A stretch of 64,000 nucleotides of DNA from Hordeum vulgare subsp. vulgare (taxonomy: Eukaryota > Streptophyta > Magnoliopsida > Poales > Poaceae). The stretch is from assembly GCF_904849725.1 (NCBI RefSeq), contig NC_058521.1, positions 338,008,638-338,072,637 on the forward strand, read 5' to 3'. Every line of letters begins with the position of its first letter. Position 1 is the first letter of the stretch. The notes under the pieces are model-generated. The model did not search any database. It was not told the DNA's origin and worked only from the letters and a program-made list of their open reading frames with translations. The position numbers and the translations under genes are program-made. Positions 1 through 11,512 of this stretch are shown piece by piece.

Positions 1-889
1 GGATTCATTATCGTCGTCATCACCAACCCTTCTTCATCAACACCGCCATTGAGTAATGTCTTTGTAGGCTTGCTGGACAGTGGTGGCATTGGATGAGATT
101 GATCTTGTAATCGAGTTAAGTTTGATAGGTCTTGATCCCTAGTTTCCACTATGTTTTAAGATTGATGTTACTATGATTTACTATGCTTAATGCTTGTCAC
201 TAGGTCCCGAGTGCCATGATTTCTGATTTGAACCTCTTCTGTTTTCATGAATCTCAGAGTGATTTGGATCCTATGTTGCAAGTTCTAGATACCTATTACA
301 TGTCTTGATCCGCATACCCAAGGTGACAATAAATGTGATTCTTTCTAGTGATTGTCGTAGTTTGAGGAGATCATGTATTCAACATGTGTTAATGCTTTGT
401 TACGGTTCTCTATTAAAAGGAGGCCTTAATATCCCTTAGTTTCCAAGAGGACCCAGCTACCACGGGAGGATAGAACAAAGGAGGTCATGCAAGTTCTTAT
501 CGCAAGCGTCGCCCTAGTTAGTAACTGTTATATGATCAATGTGAGCTAAATCATTATCCATCATCGATCCACATGCTTATGCTTTACATATACCGAATCT
601 TGCTAAGTTACTACTTTTGCTGCTACCGTCACACTTGGTACTGAATTTCTACTATTACTACCATTACTACTGTTACCAAAATTGCTGCTATCATTTTTAC
701 TGTTACTACTATCATTTGTTGTGCTACTAAATCTTTGCTGCAGAGAGATATCCCCTGTGCAGTTGAAATTGAAAACTCAACTGTTACGGCCAATAAATAT
801 TCTTTGGCCCCCCTTTTCTCGAATTAATAAATTAGGGCAAAATACTAACCATGAAGACTGTCGCGATCCCCTATACTTGTGGGTTATCA
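1..889 (+). mobile_element. 3' part of a Gypsy-type LTR (TGATA...TATCA family)
   Basis: This is the downstream part of a long terminal repeat cut by the window start. It carries text typical of Triticeae LTRs: the 'ggaggccttaatatccctta' stretch near 420, the 'ccacgggaggatag' stretch near 457, CTGCAG-flanked short repeats of TACTACT type near 600-730, and the closing 'cttgtgggttatca' ending at 889. The end TATCA is the inverse of the TGATA that opens the LTR at 63380, so the two pieces probably belong to one family. The next five bases, CCTAG (890-894), align with CCTAC at 34956-34960 in the sister LTR of the interrupted host, so they are the likely target-site duplication. No reading frame is claimed. 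The family name (a Fatima/WHAM/Sabrina-type Gypsy) is recalled, not checked. Confidence 0.75.
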
Positions 890-2185
890 CCTAGTTACTT
901 GTGTACCAGTGTTACACTTCATATTGAGCGCTCCTAACATTCTTGGGGTTGTTATCGAGACCTCCTTGATTATCGTTTTGGGAGAAAACTCTTCTGGAAA
1001 GGCCAAACATTGGTATTGTATTTGCTCAATATAATAATACTGAACACCTTTATTAATGCGTAGGGAGTTAGTGCTACCCGCCGATTGATTCAACATAATA
1101 CACGAGGGGCCAGTGTTGATGGTGTTTGTGCCAAACGGGCAGACTGCGGGGCCACTATGGGGAAACTTGTCGTTTGGTTTTACTCGTAGTGTGACCCATT
1201 CGATCGTGTCCTGAGAATGAGATACACATGTCCTATCGGGTTTGTCAACACATCGAGCGGCCTTGTTAGATTTGTTTTACCTTTCTCGAATGTCTTGTGC
1301 ACTCAGATTTCGAGGATACCTTGGGCTATCTCGAGGTTGAGTTTTTCCAGAGAAGATTGTGGCTAGTTTGTGATGGATGAGTTGGAGCACCCCTGCAGGG
1401 TTAAATATTTCTCAGAGTCGTGCCCGCAACTATGTGGCAACTTGGAAAATTGTTTAATACCCGGTCATAGAAAGCTTGAAGTAAACTCAACTAAAATAAA
1501 CCAACTGTGTTCGTAACCGTGACCGTATCTTCTTTTGAGGTTTGAACCAAGAAGGGAACATGGTGGGGTTATGTTTGACTCGTAAGTAGGTGTTCAGGAT
1601 CACTTCTTGATCATTACTAGTTCAAGTACGTTTATGCGTAGATCAGTCTTCGTCTTCTTGTACTCGTAGGTTAGGCACCCAAATAACTGCTTAGTGTTTG
1701 TTGCAGTCTCACCACTTAACCGTACCTCACCCATTAAGCTATGCTAGTCTTGATACCCTTGGAAATGAGATTGCTGAATCCATGTGGCTCACAGCTTACT
1801 ACAACAACACTTGCAGGTACAGGTAAAGTGATGCTCTGGCGTGAGCGTGATGCTTGTTTGATTTGGAGTTCTTCTTCTTCGTCTTTGTCGATCATAGGAT
1901 GGGGTCCAGGCCAGCAACCTGACATTAGCAAGGATGGATGTCGCTTTTATCATTTGTTTCCGTCTGTAGTTAGACTCTGCTTTTATGTATGATGATTGCT
2001 ATACATATTTGTATTGAGATGATCTTTATTTAGCTTGTGGCGAGTGTTAGCCAATTCCAAATACTCATCTCCTCTTTACATGTACTTGTAACTATATCCA
2101 TTCTTGCGAAACAACGAGATACGATTCTATCCCCGTCGAGGCCCTCGAGCCAAAACAACGATATGACCGCATCTTGGGTGTTACA
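890..2185 (+). mobile_element. 5' LTR (3' portion) of a LARD-like LTR retrotransposon
   Basis: This stretch is collinear with 34956-36236. Shared landmarks are 'ttacttgtgtacc', 'cttggggttgtta', 'gtttgtgatggatgagttgg', 'gcttttatgtatgatgattgc' and 'gaccgcatcttgggtgttaca' (versus 'gatcgcatcttagatgttac'). The two copies differ at many positions, so the pair is old. The LTR ends with TGTTACA at 2185, the inverse of TGTAACA that opens the 3' LTR at 4836; such short inverted ends are standard for LTRs. The upstream part lies outside the window or beyond the LTR inserted at 1-889. No coding sequence is seen. Confidence 0.7.
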
Positions 2186-4835
2186 AGTTGGTACGAGATC
2201 AGTATCAACCTAGGAGTCCCCTCGATTGATTGAACTTTGCCGAGTCGAGTTTAGTGAAAAACTATTTTGATTCTAGTTATATATTAGAGAGTAGGATTTG
2301 TTTTACTCCTATTCTATGCTCTGGTGAGGAATCTTGACATAGGAATTTTAATTCTACTCCTATTATCACTAGAATATTTTTAGGACCACGCGAGTATTTT
2401 GGAATATGTGTGACGTCGATGTGATGGAACTCTACACTTGGTGCCTCTTATTTCTGGGGAGTAGAGCTCGAGGGGGTTCATGACACATCGTTATCATTTA
2501 GTTTCCTTAGTATCTCATGACGAAGATGTTCGAAATTGCTTCCATACTATTTGTGGCAATAGGAGTTTGGTATCACCCAGTTCTGGGGAGAGCATCCACA
2601 TGTACTGCCATAATTAGTATCATTGTGATTATGAGGGTCTGAGGTAGATGAGTTTCCGACATCTCTGGTTATGTGTTGACGGATGTGATACATTGGAGCA
2701 TAGTATCATGTTAGGAGTTGTGTGAGGTTTTTCTCCTTGTACTTGTGGACCTGATTGCATAATCACAAGATTATGGGAATTCTGTGGCGGGAATTCAAAT
2801 ACTTACCTAGGATTATCCTTCCAACAAATGCATAATGGTTTATATATTTGTTTCCGACTTATCTATAAGCATCATCCTTTGTTTTTTTGGAGTATGGTAA
2901 TTCGAATTGCTTCGATGCAAAGTGTTGACTTCATATATTTCCTAAGTGGCGTCCTCATATTTCTATAGGAGTGCTAATTATTATTTTGCTCAATCAAGTT
3001 GTCATATCAATTTTTTTTCAACCGGTGTGCTACTCTTCAAGACAATTCAATCCAATCCAATATTTGCAAGATCTATCCTCATATTTCTTTCCGGAGTTTG
3101 TCTCATTTGTCCTAATTTTTCTTTGTTTCTCCCTACTATCCCACACTTTCTCTTCAATGATTAAATTATCATCCAAGTGCCTTTCTTTCCATGTAATGCT
3201 TTTGCTATCTTTTCTTCCGTGTTGTATGCGGTGATTCAGAGTGAAGATGCTTCAGTGCTAAGTTCATCTTTCCCATTCTCGCTTTCTTCCCCAGTGGATT
3301 CGATTCAAACATTCGGTCCTCAACATATCCACTTTTTATTCATTCAATGATTTCTCATGTTGGAAACTCTCATACAAACCTCTCTTGATTATTCACATGT
3401 CTATACTATCTGGAGTGCTGAATAAATTTCAGAAGATTCATGTTTTCATTCAAAATCCTTTAAATTATTTCGAGGGTCTCACCTCATAAGTTTTCAATTT
3501 TGAACCGGTGCAATCTCTCTTCCTAAGCAATCGATTCAACAATGTTTTCTTTGTGTGGCCCATAATGCATAGGTTTTCCCCAGGATCTTACCTAAATCTT
3601 CTAATCTTTTCCAGAGATCTCTAATTCTTTTCAAGTGTGACATAAGTATGCATACCATCAGCTATATTCCTTCTCCAAGTTCGATTTGAATGATTTCTCA
3701 TCATTGCCTTATCTTTTGTTTGTTCATTGTTTTGAAGTCTGTCAACATTGTTCATGGTGTTCCTCATCATCATTCTCATCTCTGAAGATGGAAGAAGAGT
3801 TTCTATTAAGTCGGTGTCCGTTGTCATGAAGATTATTTGCGAAGCTTGTTGCTATCCTCTCAAATTGTTTCCATTCGTGAGAAATTCATTACTTTTGTAT
3901 TTGGAACATTTCAAAATTATTTTCATTTCTCGACCCTCCAAAGACCATCATTTCGGAAGATTTCTTCATTCTCAACTTTCAGTTTTCTTTCTCAAGTTCT
4001 TATGAATTATTGTCCCTTTGTTCGTATCTCAACTATTCTAGAGCTTCGTTCAAGTTTTCTGTTAGGCGGATCATGATCTCTCTGTTCTCATGTATCTCCA
4101 TTCATTGTGGTACCCTCATTCGTTTGTGAATTTCTCACTTGTGTTTAATGAAGACTTATTCTAGTTTGTGCCCTATCTCTCTCTTCAATCTTTTCCAAGA
4201 AGAATAAGTCATATGCCAAATCCATTGCTTATCATCAATTCAACTTCATGAAGGGTAAGCATAACATAATTCTTATTCTTATTTGTCAAGGTAATTTCAA
4301 TTCTTCTTCCGAAGGTTGTTCATGATATCAAATTCTTTATCCCAAGTGCTTCATCTATTCTTTGTCGGAGTTCCAAGTTTTCTCAAGTATCTCTTCGTGA
4401 AGTTCAATGTAGATCTTGCAAGGTCATAGTCTTATTCTTTCAATCTTCATTTCTTTTGATCATTCTTTTGTTCCGGAGGCGTTGTGATGTTGCTCTCTTT
4501 GAATCATTATATCGTTTTATCAAGACCATGATATTTCCTTGAACATCCATTTAACATGAGTGTTGTGTTCTCTTTTCAATTTCTTTTTGCCTTGTCAAGT
4601 TTTGCCTCTCTTTTCTATCGGAGTGCTGCCCAAATTCGTTCATGCTCATCCTTTGTCTATCTCGCGTCAACCAGAATGGTTTCACATTCATTCTTGTTCC
4701 CGTGTCATTCTTCATCTCTTTGCAACATTCATGATTCGTTGGTTTCAATCGTTTGTCAAAGAAGCAACTAAGTTTTACAACTTCCTCTGCTCCTTCCTCT
4801 TCTCATTCTAAGATATCTTCTTAGTGGAGGACAGT
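2186..4835 (+). mobile_element. Non-coding interior of the LARD-like element
   Basis: The interior lies between the 5' LTR end (2185) and the 3' LTR start (4836). Directly after the LTR is a diverged primer-binding-site-like string (ttggtacgagatcag, 2188-2202), roughly similar to the initiator-Met type site. Just before 4836 is a purine-rich tract (agtggaggaca) of polypurine-tract type. Between them are 2.65 kb of T-rich DNA with loosely repeated motifs such as 'ggagtgct', 'ccggagt' and 'ttcattc'. No gag or pol domain is visible in any frame; the short open frames are low-complexity chance frames. Long LTRs with a non-coding interior match the LARD class of non-autonomous elements. Confidence 0.6.
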
Positions 4836-5215
4836 TGTAACAACGCAAGACAGGCACCTTCCATTTATTTTGAGTTTCATCGTGTGTTTCATTGGTTTGT
4901 GGAATTCATCATCACATTATTCACATCATTCGCATTGCATCGGCACTCCGTTGCCGTCATATTTCAAACTTACATCCGTTCATAGTTCGTTTTCTCTCCA
5001 ATGTCTCCGTCAACCGTTTTGAAATCAACCACACACGCACGTGCTCGCGATATCATTAAATATTATTTTATAAATGGGATAAAAGTGGGTTGAAAGTTGG
5101 TGTGTGGTCTTCTTATATTGTAGGTAGACTGCTTGTCAAATTTTGTCGCATTGAGAGGCCATTTGATATCCCAACGGATAAACTATAACAACACTATTGC
5201 CAGTCAAATTATCAA

Positions 5216-5842
5216 GGTAAACGCTTCCATCCGGCGCGCCGGCCGAATCGTTTGGCCGGTCGCGCGCACCTCGTTGGACAGGTGCATGCAACATTTTTTC
5301 GTCAGATTTGTTGCAACCATGTGTGAATTTGATACAAATGTTTTCATTTTGCTACAATCTGTCTATTCAAAAAGCTACATCCACGTTTGGTTGCAACTCG
5401 AATTCGTTGAATTTTTGCTGCAACCAGAGTTTGACATTTTGCTATAACTGTGTTAATTTTTGCTACAACCGGCATCATTTTTTGCTTCAATCCTTCACTA
5501 AAAAAATTGATTACACGTTCACGTAGATATTTGCTGCAATCGTTCACTAAAAAAATTGCATACACGTTCACGTAGATATTTGCTACAACCGTCGTTTGAC
5601 TTTTGCTACCACGCATCATCTGCTTCGTTTTTTACTACGATCATGTAGATTTTTTTTGCTACAATTATTTTTTTATTACAACCGTTGACAAAAATTGCTG
5701 CATAATGTCAAAATGTATTGCATCGAGAAAAAAATGTTGTATGAAGATCTAACGGCGCGGCCCGCCTACAGCTGACATATCGGGTGACCCGCGCGCGGCT
5801 GGCCAAATCGTTCGGCCCACGCGCACGCGCAGAGAATTGCTC
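5216..5842. mobile_element. Mutator-like non-autonomous element with 9-bp TSD
   Basis: The 627-bp segment is flanked by the direct repeat AATTATCAA (5207-5215 and 5843-5851), the 9-bp TSD length typical of Mutator-like elements. Its ends are inverted repeats that are poor at the tips but clear inside: GGCCGAATCGTTTGGCC on the left (starting 26 bases in) matches the inverse of GGCCAAATCGTTCGGCC on the right, at the same distance from each end. The interior is a loose array of 'ttgctacaaccg'-like units. No transposase is present. It is inserted in the 3' LTR of the LARD-like element. Confidence 0.65.
5280..5740 (+). repeat. Degenerate array of TTTGCTACAACC-type units
   Basis: More than ten imperfect copies of a short motif of the type ttgctacaacc/ttgctgcaatc are spaced irregularly (about 25-50 bases) and separated by AT-rich filler. 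A longer unit containing 'ttcactaaaaaaattg' and 'acacgttcacgtagatatttgct' is duplicated near 5495-5540 and 5545-5585. It forms the core of the Mutator-like element. Confidence 0.7.
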
Positions 5843-5943
5843 AATTATCAAACGTTTTTTTGCAGTTTATAAACCTCTAGCCGCGCTGCCCGTTTTTGTT
5901 CTCATGTTAAATCTAGCCCATCTCCATAGCCCAGTGCAGCCCC

Positions 5944-6150
5944 CACTAGTGGGGACGGGGCCTTTAGCCCCGGCCAGTAAGGGGCTTTAGTCCCGGTTCA
6001 CCAACCGGGACTAAAGGGGCGGGACTAAAGGCCTAACCTTTAGTCTCGGCCCTGTTACAAGCCGGGGCTAAAGGTGCTCCACGTGGGCGCCTCGTAGCGC
6101 CCCAGGGGCAGGACCTTTAGTCCCGGCTCGTTACATGGACCGAGACTAAA
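5944..6150. repeat. Left subterminal repeat cluster of CACTA-1
   Basis: This is a run of paired inverted CCTTTAGTCCCGG/CCGGGACTAAAGG motifs, several arranged as hairpins, for example around 5987-6015 and 6108-6150. In En/Spm-type elements such repeats are the binding sites of the element-encoded DNA-binding protein. That role is inferred here from position and repetition. Confidence 0.85.
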
Positions 6151-6437
6151 GAGTTTCAGATTTTGCTTATTTTTTGGTTTTTTTTGAATGAATTTATTTT
6201 TGGATTTTAGGGTTTAGGTGTTCGGGAGATTAACGTGATGCCTCGTTTGGTGTTCGGGAATTAGTTTTCATATAATTTAAATAGAAATAATTATGCATAT
6301 ATATATAAGATTAACTTATCTTACAAGCGAGCATATATATACAATTATATGGAGATCTGAATTATTGGGACTAGAGCCCGTCTATTCGATTACATGGACG
6401 AACATCAGTAATGGCCCCTAGCTACACTAAATCGTCC

Positions 6438-9400
6438 TTAGTCATCTATAGCTGCCATCCTCAGAAATCCCGCAAGCTCCTCTGCAACAGCAATCGCGCG
6501 TTGCTCTGGTAGGACCTTCGTCCTCATGGCTGTGTGCTATATAAGAAGAGGAGATGAATATGAATATCAATCATGATAACAAAGAATGACGGGTAAAAAT
6601 AGAGGTGTGAATGTTCATTGCTTACGTCGAATCTGTGATCCTTGTGCTCAGAGGTAAACGTGCGAATGGTCTCGCAAACATAGTATCCGCATAGATGCGT
6701 TCCCCGTGGCTGCTGGTCGCACTTTACGAGAATAGAATATATATAATCAAAATAATAATCTAGCATCATAAATGTATTGAAAATAGAAGTATATCATACT
6801 ACTACTTACCTGAGCCGCTCTAAAAGTCAGCTTCTCAGGAAAGTTACCGGTAGTCACGCACTTGAACCGCTTCCAAACCCTGCCCGACAAGGATAATGAT
6901 TTGCTAAGTTTTTCCTTAATTGATATATCAGAAAATTATCGAAAGAGATCGATAGAGCGCAAGAATCATTGAAATTACCCTTGGAGCATGTCCTGCAGGC
7001 TTTGGAACTGTTCCAAGGGTCTTGATAATGGGTCGAAGGCATCAACTCTTCCCTTATCAATTTGTATGTCCAACAGAATCCAATGGAAGCTGCACATGTA
7101 TATATATATGTGTGTGTGTGTGTGTCAGTAATTTATCAATTACACTTATAAGTGAATGGACACAACAGAGTAAAGACCCTCACCTGAAGTTGTATGGAAA
7201 CAGTATGTTGTCATAGAAATTTTGATCTGTTAGAAACCTTAGAAGGTTTTCCTCCGTCTCCTTGGGTTTATGAGTTAGCGTCACTATATGTATTTTATCT
7301 GGGTCAATAAACCCAATATTTAGGATGTTCTTACTTTTACAATCCATAGTCTTCTTTCTGCATAATAGAGTACAAGTTATATATAGACAATGAATTGAAA
7401 TAACTAAACAAGTTATATGTAGACAACGAATTGAAAAACTTACAAACAATAGCAACTCATAAGCTATTTGTCGAGGGCGTCGGCATTGTACATCTGGAAG
7501 AGTTCATCAAAGTCGATATGGATTTCTTCGGGGCGGCCGTAGTACTCCCGTGGGACACTCACCACGATCATCATTCTCCCATTCTTTGATTCACTTAAGT
7601 ACCATTGATGAAAGTAACGCATATTTGTTGGGAGATCATCTTTGCTGACCAAAGGCTCTCCCATGACAAACTGTGGCTTAGGGGCTACCACAGCCTTGGG
7701 TAACCTGTCTTCTTGGGAAGCCAGAATGTCTTCAACCGGGACACCCCATTGAGCCGCCCAGTCCTTTGCTATTTCAAAAGATTACCCCTGCACCGGAGGG
7801 GGAACATTCTCGGTTAACACCTTGAGGGGTGGGATCGACTGTTTGGCCTGTTGTCCAAGCTGAGGAACGTCTGATTTTTTCTTGCTTGTAGTTGAACTTG
7901 ATTTTCTCCCACTTGCACTTGCACGTGATCTGCTCTTTTTCACTTCCTTCTGCAATGTGCGTGTATAGTCATCAGGCTTATGGTGTAAGTCATACTGTGA
8001 TGGAAGGGTCGTGAAATATTTTGCAAATTCTATTTGCTTCTCGGTGTATTCCGGGCGGGGCTCGGGTTCCTTCTTTTTCATCTGCGCATCATGATGTTCC
8101 TTTGCTATCCTGGCGCTTTCCTCGGGGGTACGATCATAAGGTCTGATAGGAAGATTAGCATGAGGTACCTTTGGGAGGGGCGACCGTTTGCGCTTTGGGG
8201 GGCTCCGCCGCTTAGGAATCGTCGGCGGAGCGTTCTTGGTGGCACGCTCCCGCTTAGTATCCGGAGCGGGCGGCGGCGGAGACAGACGACCCAAGTCCGG
8301 CGGCGGTGATCGATATGGACTCGTGTTGTGCTGGCTGACGTCATGTGGAGGCTTGGAGGTAATGGAGGTGTAGGTGACCTGCGACGACTCGGAGGCGGTG
8401 TTGTCCTTGGGGCCGAGCCTGGAAGCTTGATGTAGTTCTTGTCCCATAGGATGACTCCACCCAGTACTTCTCCGAGTGTCCTCTCATCTTCGGGTCCAGC
8501 TATGTCGAGCTCCATATCATGAAACCCCGTCAGGATTTCATCCACCCCGACTTTAGCAAAGCCAGCTGGAATCTCACGGCCATGCCAGCGTGCATCAGGG
8601 CCAGAAGGTAAAGCTTGTCCGACGGCCACCTTCATGGATATGTTCTTGAATTTCTGATGGAGTTCACATGATGTTGACTCCTTGATTCCATCCACGGGGT
8701 AGCCGGGACCGCCCTCTATTATTCTTCGTGCATCGTCGGGCGGGGCCTCAGATTCAGCCACGCTGCTTTTCCGCTTAGATGGGGCACCGGTAATATCAAG
8801 TGTAGGATCTTCCTGGCGCGCTACTCCTCTAAGCTCATCAATCTGCTTCTGTTGCTCGTTAATCCTGGCAAGCAACTGGTTGAACTTGTCATTCTCCTCA
8901 TCCTGCTGCCGCTTCTTTGCTCTCTCTCGGCTTCTGTAAGTGTCTTGGTCTCTGGCAAACCCAAGCCACCACGGGTAAGAAGGACAGAAGCCTCGCGTTC
9001 GTCCTCCATGTTCGTCATTGCCAAGGACCAGTGTGAGCAAATCGTTCTCTCTATCTGTAGTGAACTTTCTTTTTCCCTCCTTAGTTTCTTTCACTATCCT
9101 TTTCCAATTCTCCCTGGGTATCCTAAGACCGTCAGTGCACATGAGGTCCCCTGTTTTTTCGTGGTACGAACCACCATGCGAACCAATTTCTTGCTCTCAA
9201 TTCCCACTCATCACGGAGTGGTTCAGGTACGATGCCTTTATCTAGCAGATCTTGCTCTTTCTTATCCCACTTTGGGATGGCAGTCTCATAGCCCCCTCGC
9301 CCAGCTTGTGGTGATATTTCTTCTTGTCGGCATTTATCTTGTTCTTTTCTGATAATGCCTGGGCATCTTCTAACTCCTTGTACTCTTGAAATGCCCTCGA

Positions 9401-10201
9401 GTGATTCGCCTGCTTGGCTAGATACCCCTCGAATACTGACACTTTCTTTGTCTTCAAACAGTTTTTCCATAGCTTCTTCTTCCAGCTACGGAACAGTTTG
9501 GCCATCTTCTTTAGAGTCCACTGCTTGACTTCGGCCCTCAGTTTGTCTGCGGCGTCTTCATTCTCACATTCTGGCAGGTTGAAATGTGACATGAGATTAT
9601 TCCAAAGATTATCTTTGTACCTTTCGGCGACATAGTCACTATCGGCTGCCCCTTTGCACTTGTTCCACTCCCGAACGCTGATCCGGACGTGATCCCTAAC
9701 GAGAACTCCGCATTGCTTCTTGAATGTGTCAGCAACATTCTTAGGAAGCTTGGGTTCGCCCGTAGGCAATATCAACTCAAAGGTGTAATGCGTCCGTGCA
9801 TCCAACTTTCTAGTCGGGACTCGTTTCGTAGCTTTGATCGATGTGGAGGCCTAAGAGGGAGAAACATTCGTCAAATGAATGTATATGTATACAATATAGA
9901 GCTATCTCCAATATTTTTCACATATTACAAGTGATTGTCGAACTTCATATGTATACCTCGCCGGACTTTATTATTTCTTCACCGGCTTCTCCACCGGCTT
10001 CTCCATCAGTGGAGCTATCACCTTCTCCGTCATTGGACCTATCTCCTGCCCCATCGGCTTCATCTTCGTGTCGCTCGACCTCCATTCCATATCCGGAGGG
10101 GGATATGACAACGGAGATACAGCTGGTTCAACGTCGGGGCCGTCTTGGATTATATCTTCGAGAAGTTCTTCCTCGTCGAGGTTCCTGATATGTGGATCCA
10201 T
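6438..10201 (-). pseudogene. CACTA-1 second gene: En/Spm-type protein with C-terminal Ulp1-like (C48) protease domain, decayed
   Basis: The likely start is ATG at 10201 (protein begins MDPHIRNLDEEE). A splice joins exon 1 (to about 9958) to an exon that begins near 9850 and encodes the plant transposase Ptta/En/Spm-type region (KKQCGVLVRDHV...RYKDNLW near 9720-9620; AIPKWDKKEQDLLDKGIVPE near 9275; RTRGFCP near 9000; then a coiled-coil stretch). A proline/lysine-rich linker follows at 8440-7790. Small exons with good GT/AG borders (7357-7184, 7089-6979, 6879-6810, 6721-6626, 6536-6438) spell a Ulp1-like domain: FHWILLDI with the catalytic His, VDAFDPLS with the acidic residue, then QQPRGTHLCGYYVCE with Gln and Cys. 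Frameshifts near 9290 and 8400, and in-frame stops at about 7785 and 7465, break the gene. The stop is at 6438-6440. Exon borders are my reading. Confidence 0.75.
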
Positions 10202-10362
10202 AGTTCTGCAAAAAACGGACATTTGATTAACTAATAAACTAACAAACTATATAAGAGGGGTTGGAAACTTCGAAGTGTCGTTTTATATAGGAGGACCTTT
10301 AGTCCCTGGTCTTGGCTAGAACCTAAACTCTAAAATACCAGTCGGGCGGAGCCCAGTCCCGT

Positions 10363-10490
10363 ACACTTAAGCATATACAATAGCAAAATTAAACTATTAA
10401 CACTTAAGCATATACAATAGCAAAATTAAGCAATAATCTAAGAAACACTATTAACACTTAAGCATATACACTATACAATAGCAAAATTAA
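10363..10490 (+). repeat. Three tandem copies of an AT-rich ~35-bp unit
   Basis: The unit 'cacttaagcatatacaatag' plus 'caaaattaa' occurs at about 10362, 10399 and 10455, with variable spacers; the third copy has a small insertion. It lies just upstream of the minus-strand second gene of CACTA-1, in the presumed 5' leader or intron. Confidence 0.8.
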
Positions 10491-10494
10491 ATGT

Positions 10495-10920
10495 CAAAAA
10501 AATATATTTCTTCTTCTTGCAACCCTAAACTAATTTTTCCTCTTCTTCTATTTCTCCTCTTCTTCTACTTCTTCTTCTACTTCTACTTCTCCTCTTCTTC
10601 TACTACTTCTCCTCTTCTCTTCTTCTACTTCTCCTCTCCTCCTCTTCTAATTTTTTCTCTTCTTCTACTTCTCCTCTTCTTCTATTTTTCCTCTTCTTCT
10701 CCTCTCCTCCTCTTCTTATTCTCCTTTTTCTTCTTTTCTTCTCCTCCTCTTCTTATTTTCCTTTTTCCTAATTCTACATATTACTAACCCTAATAATCTA
10801 GCACAAACCTAATAACAATAGGAATTAAATGACAAAAAAAATCTTTTTCTTCTTTTCTTCCCTTTTTCTTCCTTTCTTCTCCTTTTTCTTATTTTCTTCT
10901 CCTTTTTCTTCTTTTGTTCT
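10495..10920 (+). repeat. Polypyrimidine (CTT/TCC)n tract
   Basis: A long run of CTTCTT, CTCCTC and TTTTTCTTC simple repeats, broken by a short normal stretch (10765-10840). On the minus strand it is a purine tract in the leader or intron of the second CACTA-1 gene. Open frames here are products of low complexity. CACTA-3 has a similar tract at the equivalent place (55684-56125). Confidence 0.9.
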
Positions 10921-11165
10921 ACTGGCCGGAGTGTTGGGGAGGAGGGGGAGGGGGGCTTACCGGCCGGAGGTGTCGACGGCGCGCGGCGAGGAGGATGGCA
11001 GGCGGCGAGGAGGACGGCGCGGCGGCGAGGAGGACGGCGAGGAGGACGACGAGGAGGACGGCGCGGCGGCGAGGAGGACGGCAGGCGGCGGCGAGGAGGA
11101 CGGAGGTCAGCCTGACGACGTCGTCGAGTTCGTCGCTGTGCCGCGCCGGGCAGGAGAACGAGAGG
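10921..11165. repeat. GC-rich GGCGAGGAGGACG repeat region
   Basis: Imperfect tandem copies of a GGCGAGGAGGACGGC-like unit fill about 10985-11110. On the minus strand this lies between the internal promoter island and the second gene, so it is probably transcribed leader sequence. A 221-residue frame crosses it but is made of repeat and promoter motifs; I do not call it a gene. Confidence 0.7.
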
Positions 11166-11204
11166 AAGAAGAAATGGACGATTTGGGTTGGAAATTTTCT
11201 AACT

Positions 11205-11512
11205 CCCGCTTATACAGGTGGATCTTTAGTCCCGGTGCGTGGCTCGAACCGGGACTAAAGACCCCCTTTAGTCCCGGGTGGAGCCATGACCTGGGACTAA
11301 AGGCCCTTTTTCGGGCCGACCAGAAGCGGGAAGCAGGGGCCTTTAGTCCCGGTTCTTGCCACGCCCCGGGACTAAAGGCCCTTTTTTGGCAGACCAGAAG
11401 GCGGGAAGCAGGGGCCTTTAGTCCCGGGGCCTGGCAAGAACCAGGACTAAAGGTTGGGCTATTACTCCCGGTTTTAGACAACAGCCGGGACTAAAGTGTT
11501 GCCTATATAAAC
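11205..11512. promoter_or_regulatory. Internal subterminal-repeat island with outward TATA boxes (CACTA-1)
   Basis: About eight TTTAGTCCCGG or GGGACTAAAG motifs, the same as at the element ends, are packed at 11223-11495 in the middle of CACTA-1. On the left border the minus strand reads CTGTATAAGC (TATAA at 11214-11210), facing the second gene. On the right border the plus strand reads CCTATATAAACC (TATATAA at 11504-11510), facing the coiled-coil gene. The real right end of the element has the same layout, with minus-strand TATATAG at 16740-16734 just inside its cluster. I infer a bidirectional promoter derived from a terminal one. Confidence 0.65.

Noticed and set aside
5344..5619. 91-residue minus-strand frame in the Mutator-like element
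   Set aside because: Read through short-repeat filler; no domain and no start context.
8852..9352. 166-residue plus-strand frame in CACTA-1
   Set aside because: Antisense shadow of the En/Spm-type gene, which has recognisable motifs on the other strand.
10491..10787. 98-residue Ser/Leu/Phe-rich frame
   Set aside because: Pure CTT/TCC simple repeat.
10829..11494. 221-residue plus-strand frame in CACTA-1
   Set aside because: It is a polypyrimidine tract, GGCGAGGAGGACG repeats and terminal-repeat motifs read in frame, with no domain.
11205..11512. Interpretation of the island as the end of a nested CACTA element
   Set aside because: No CACTA tip and no TSD at either border of the island, and genes on both sides read away from it. 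Retained as an alternative to test.
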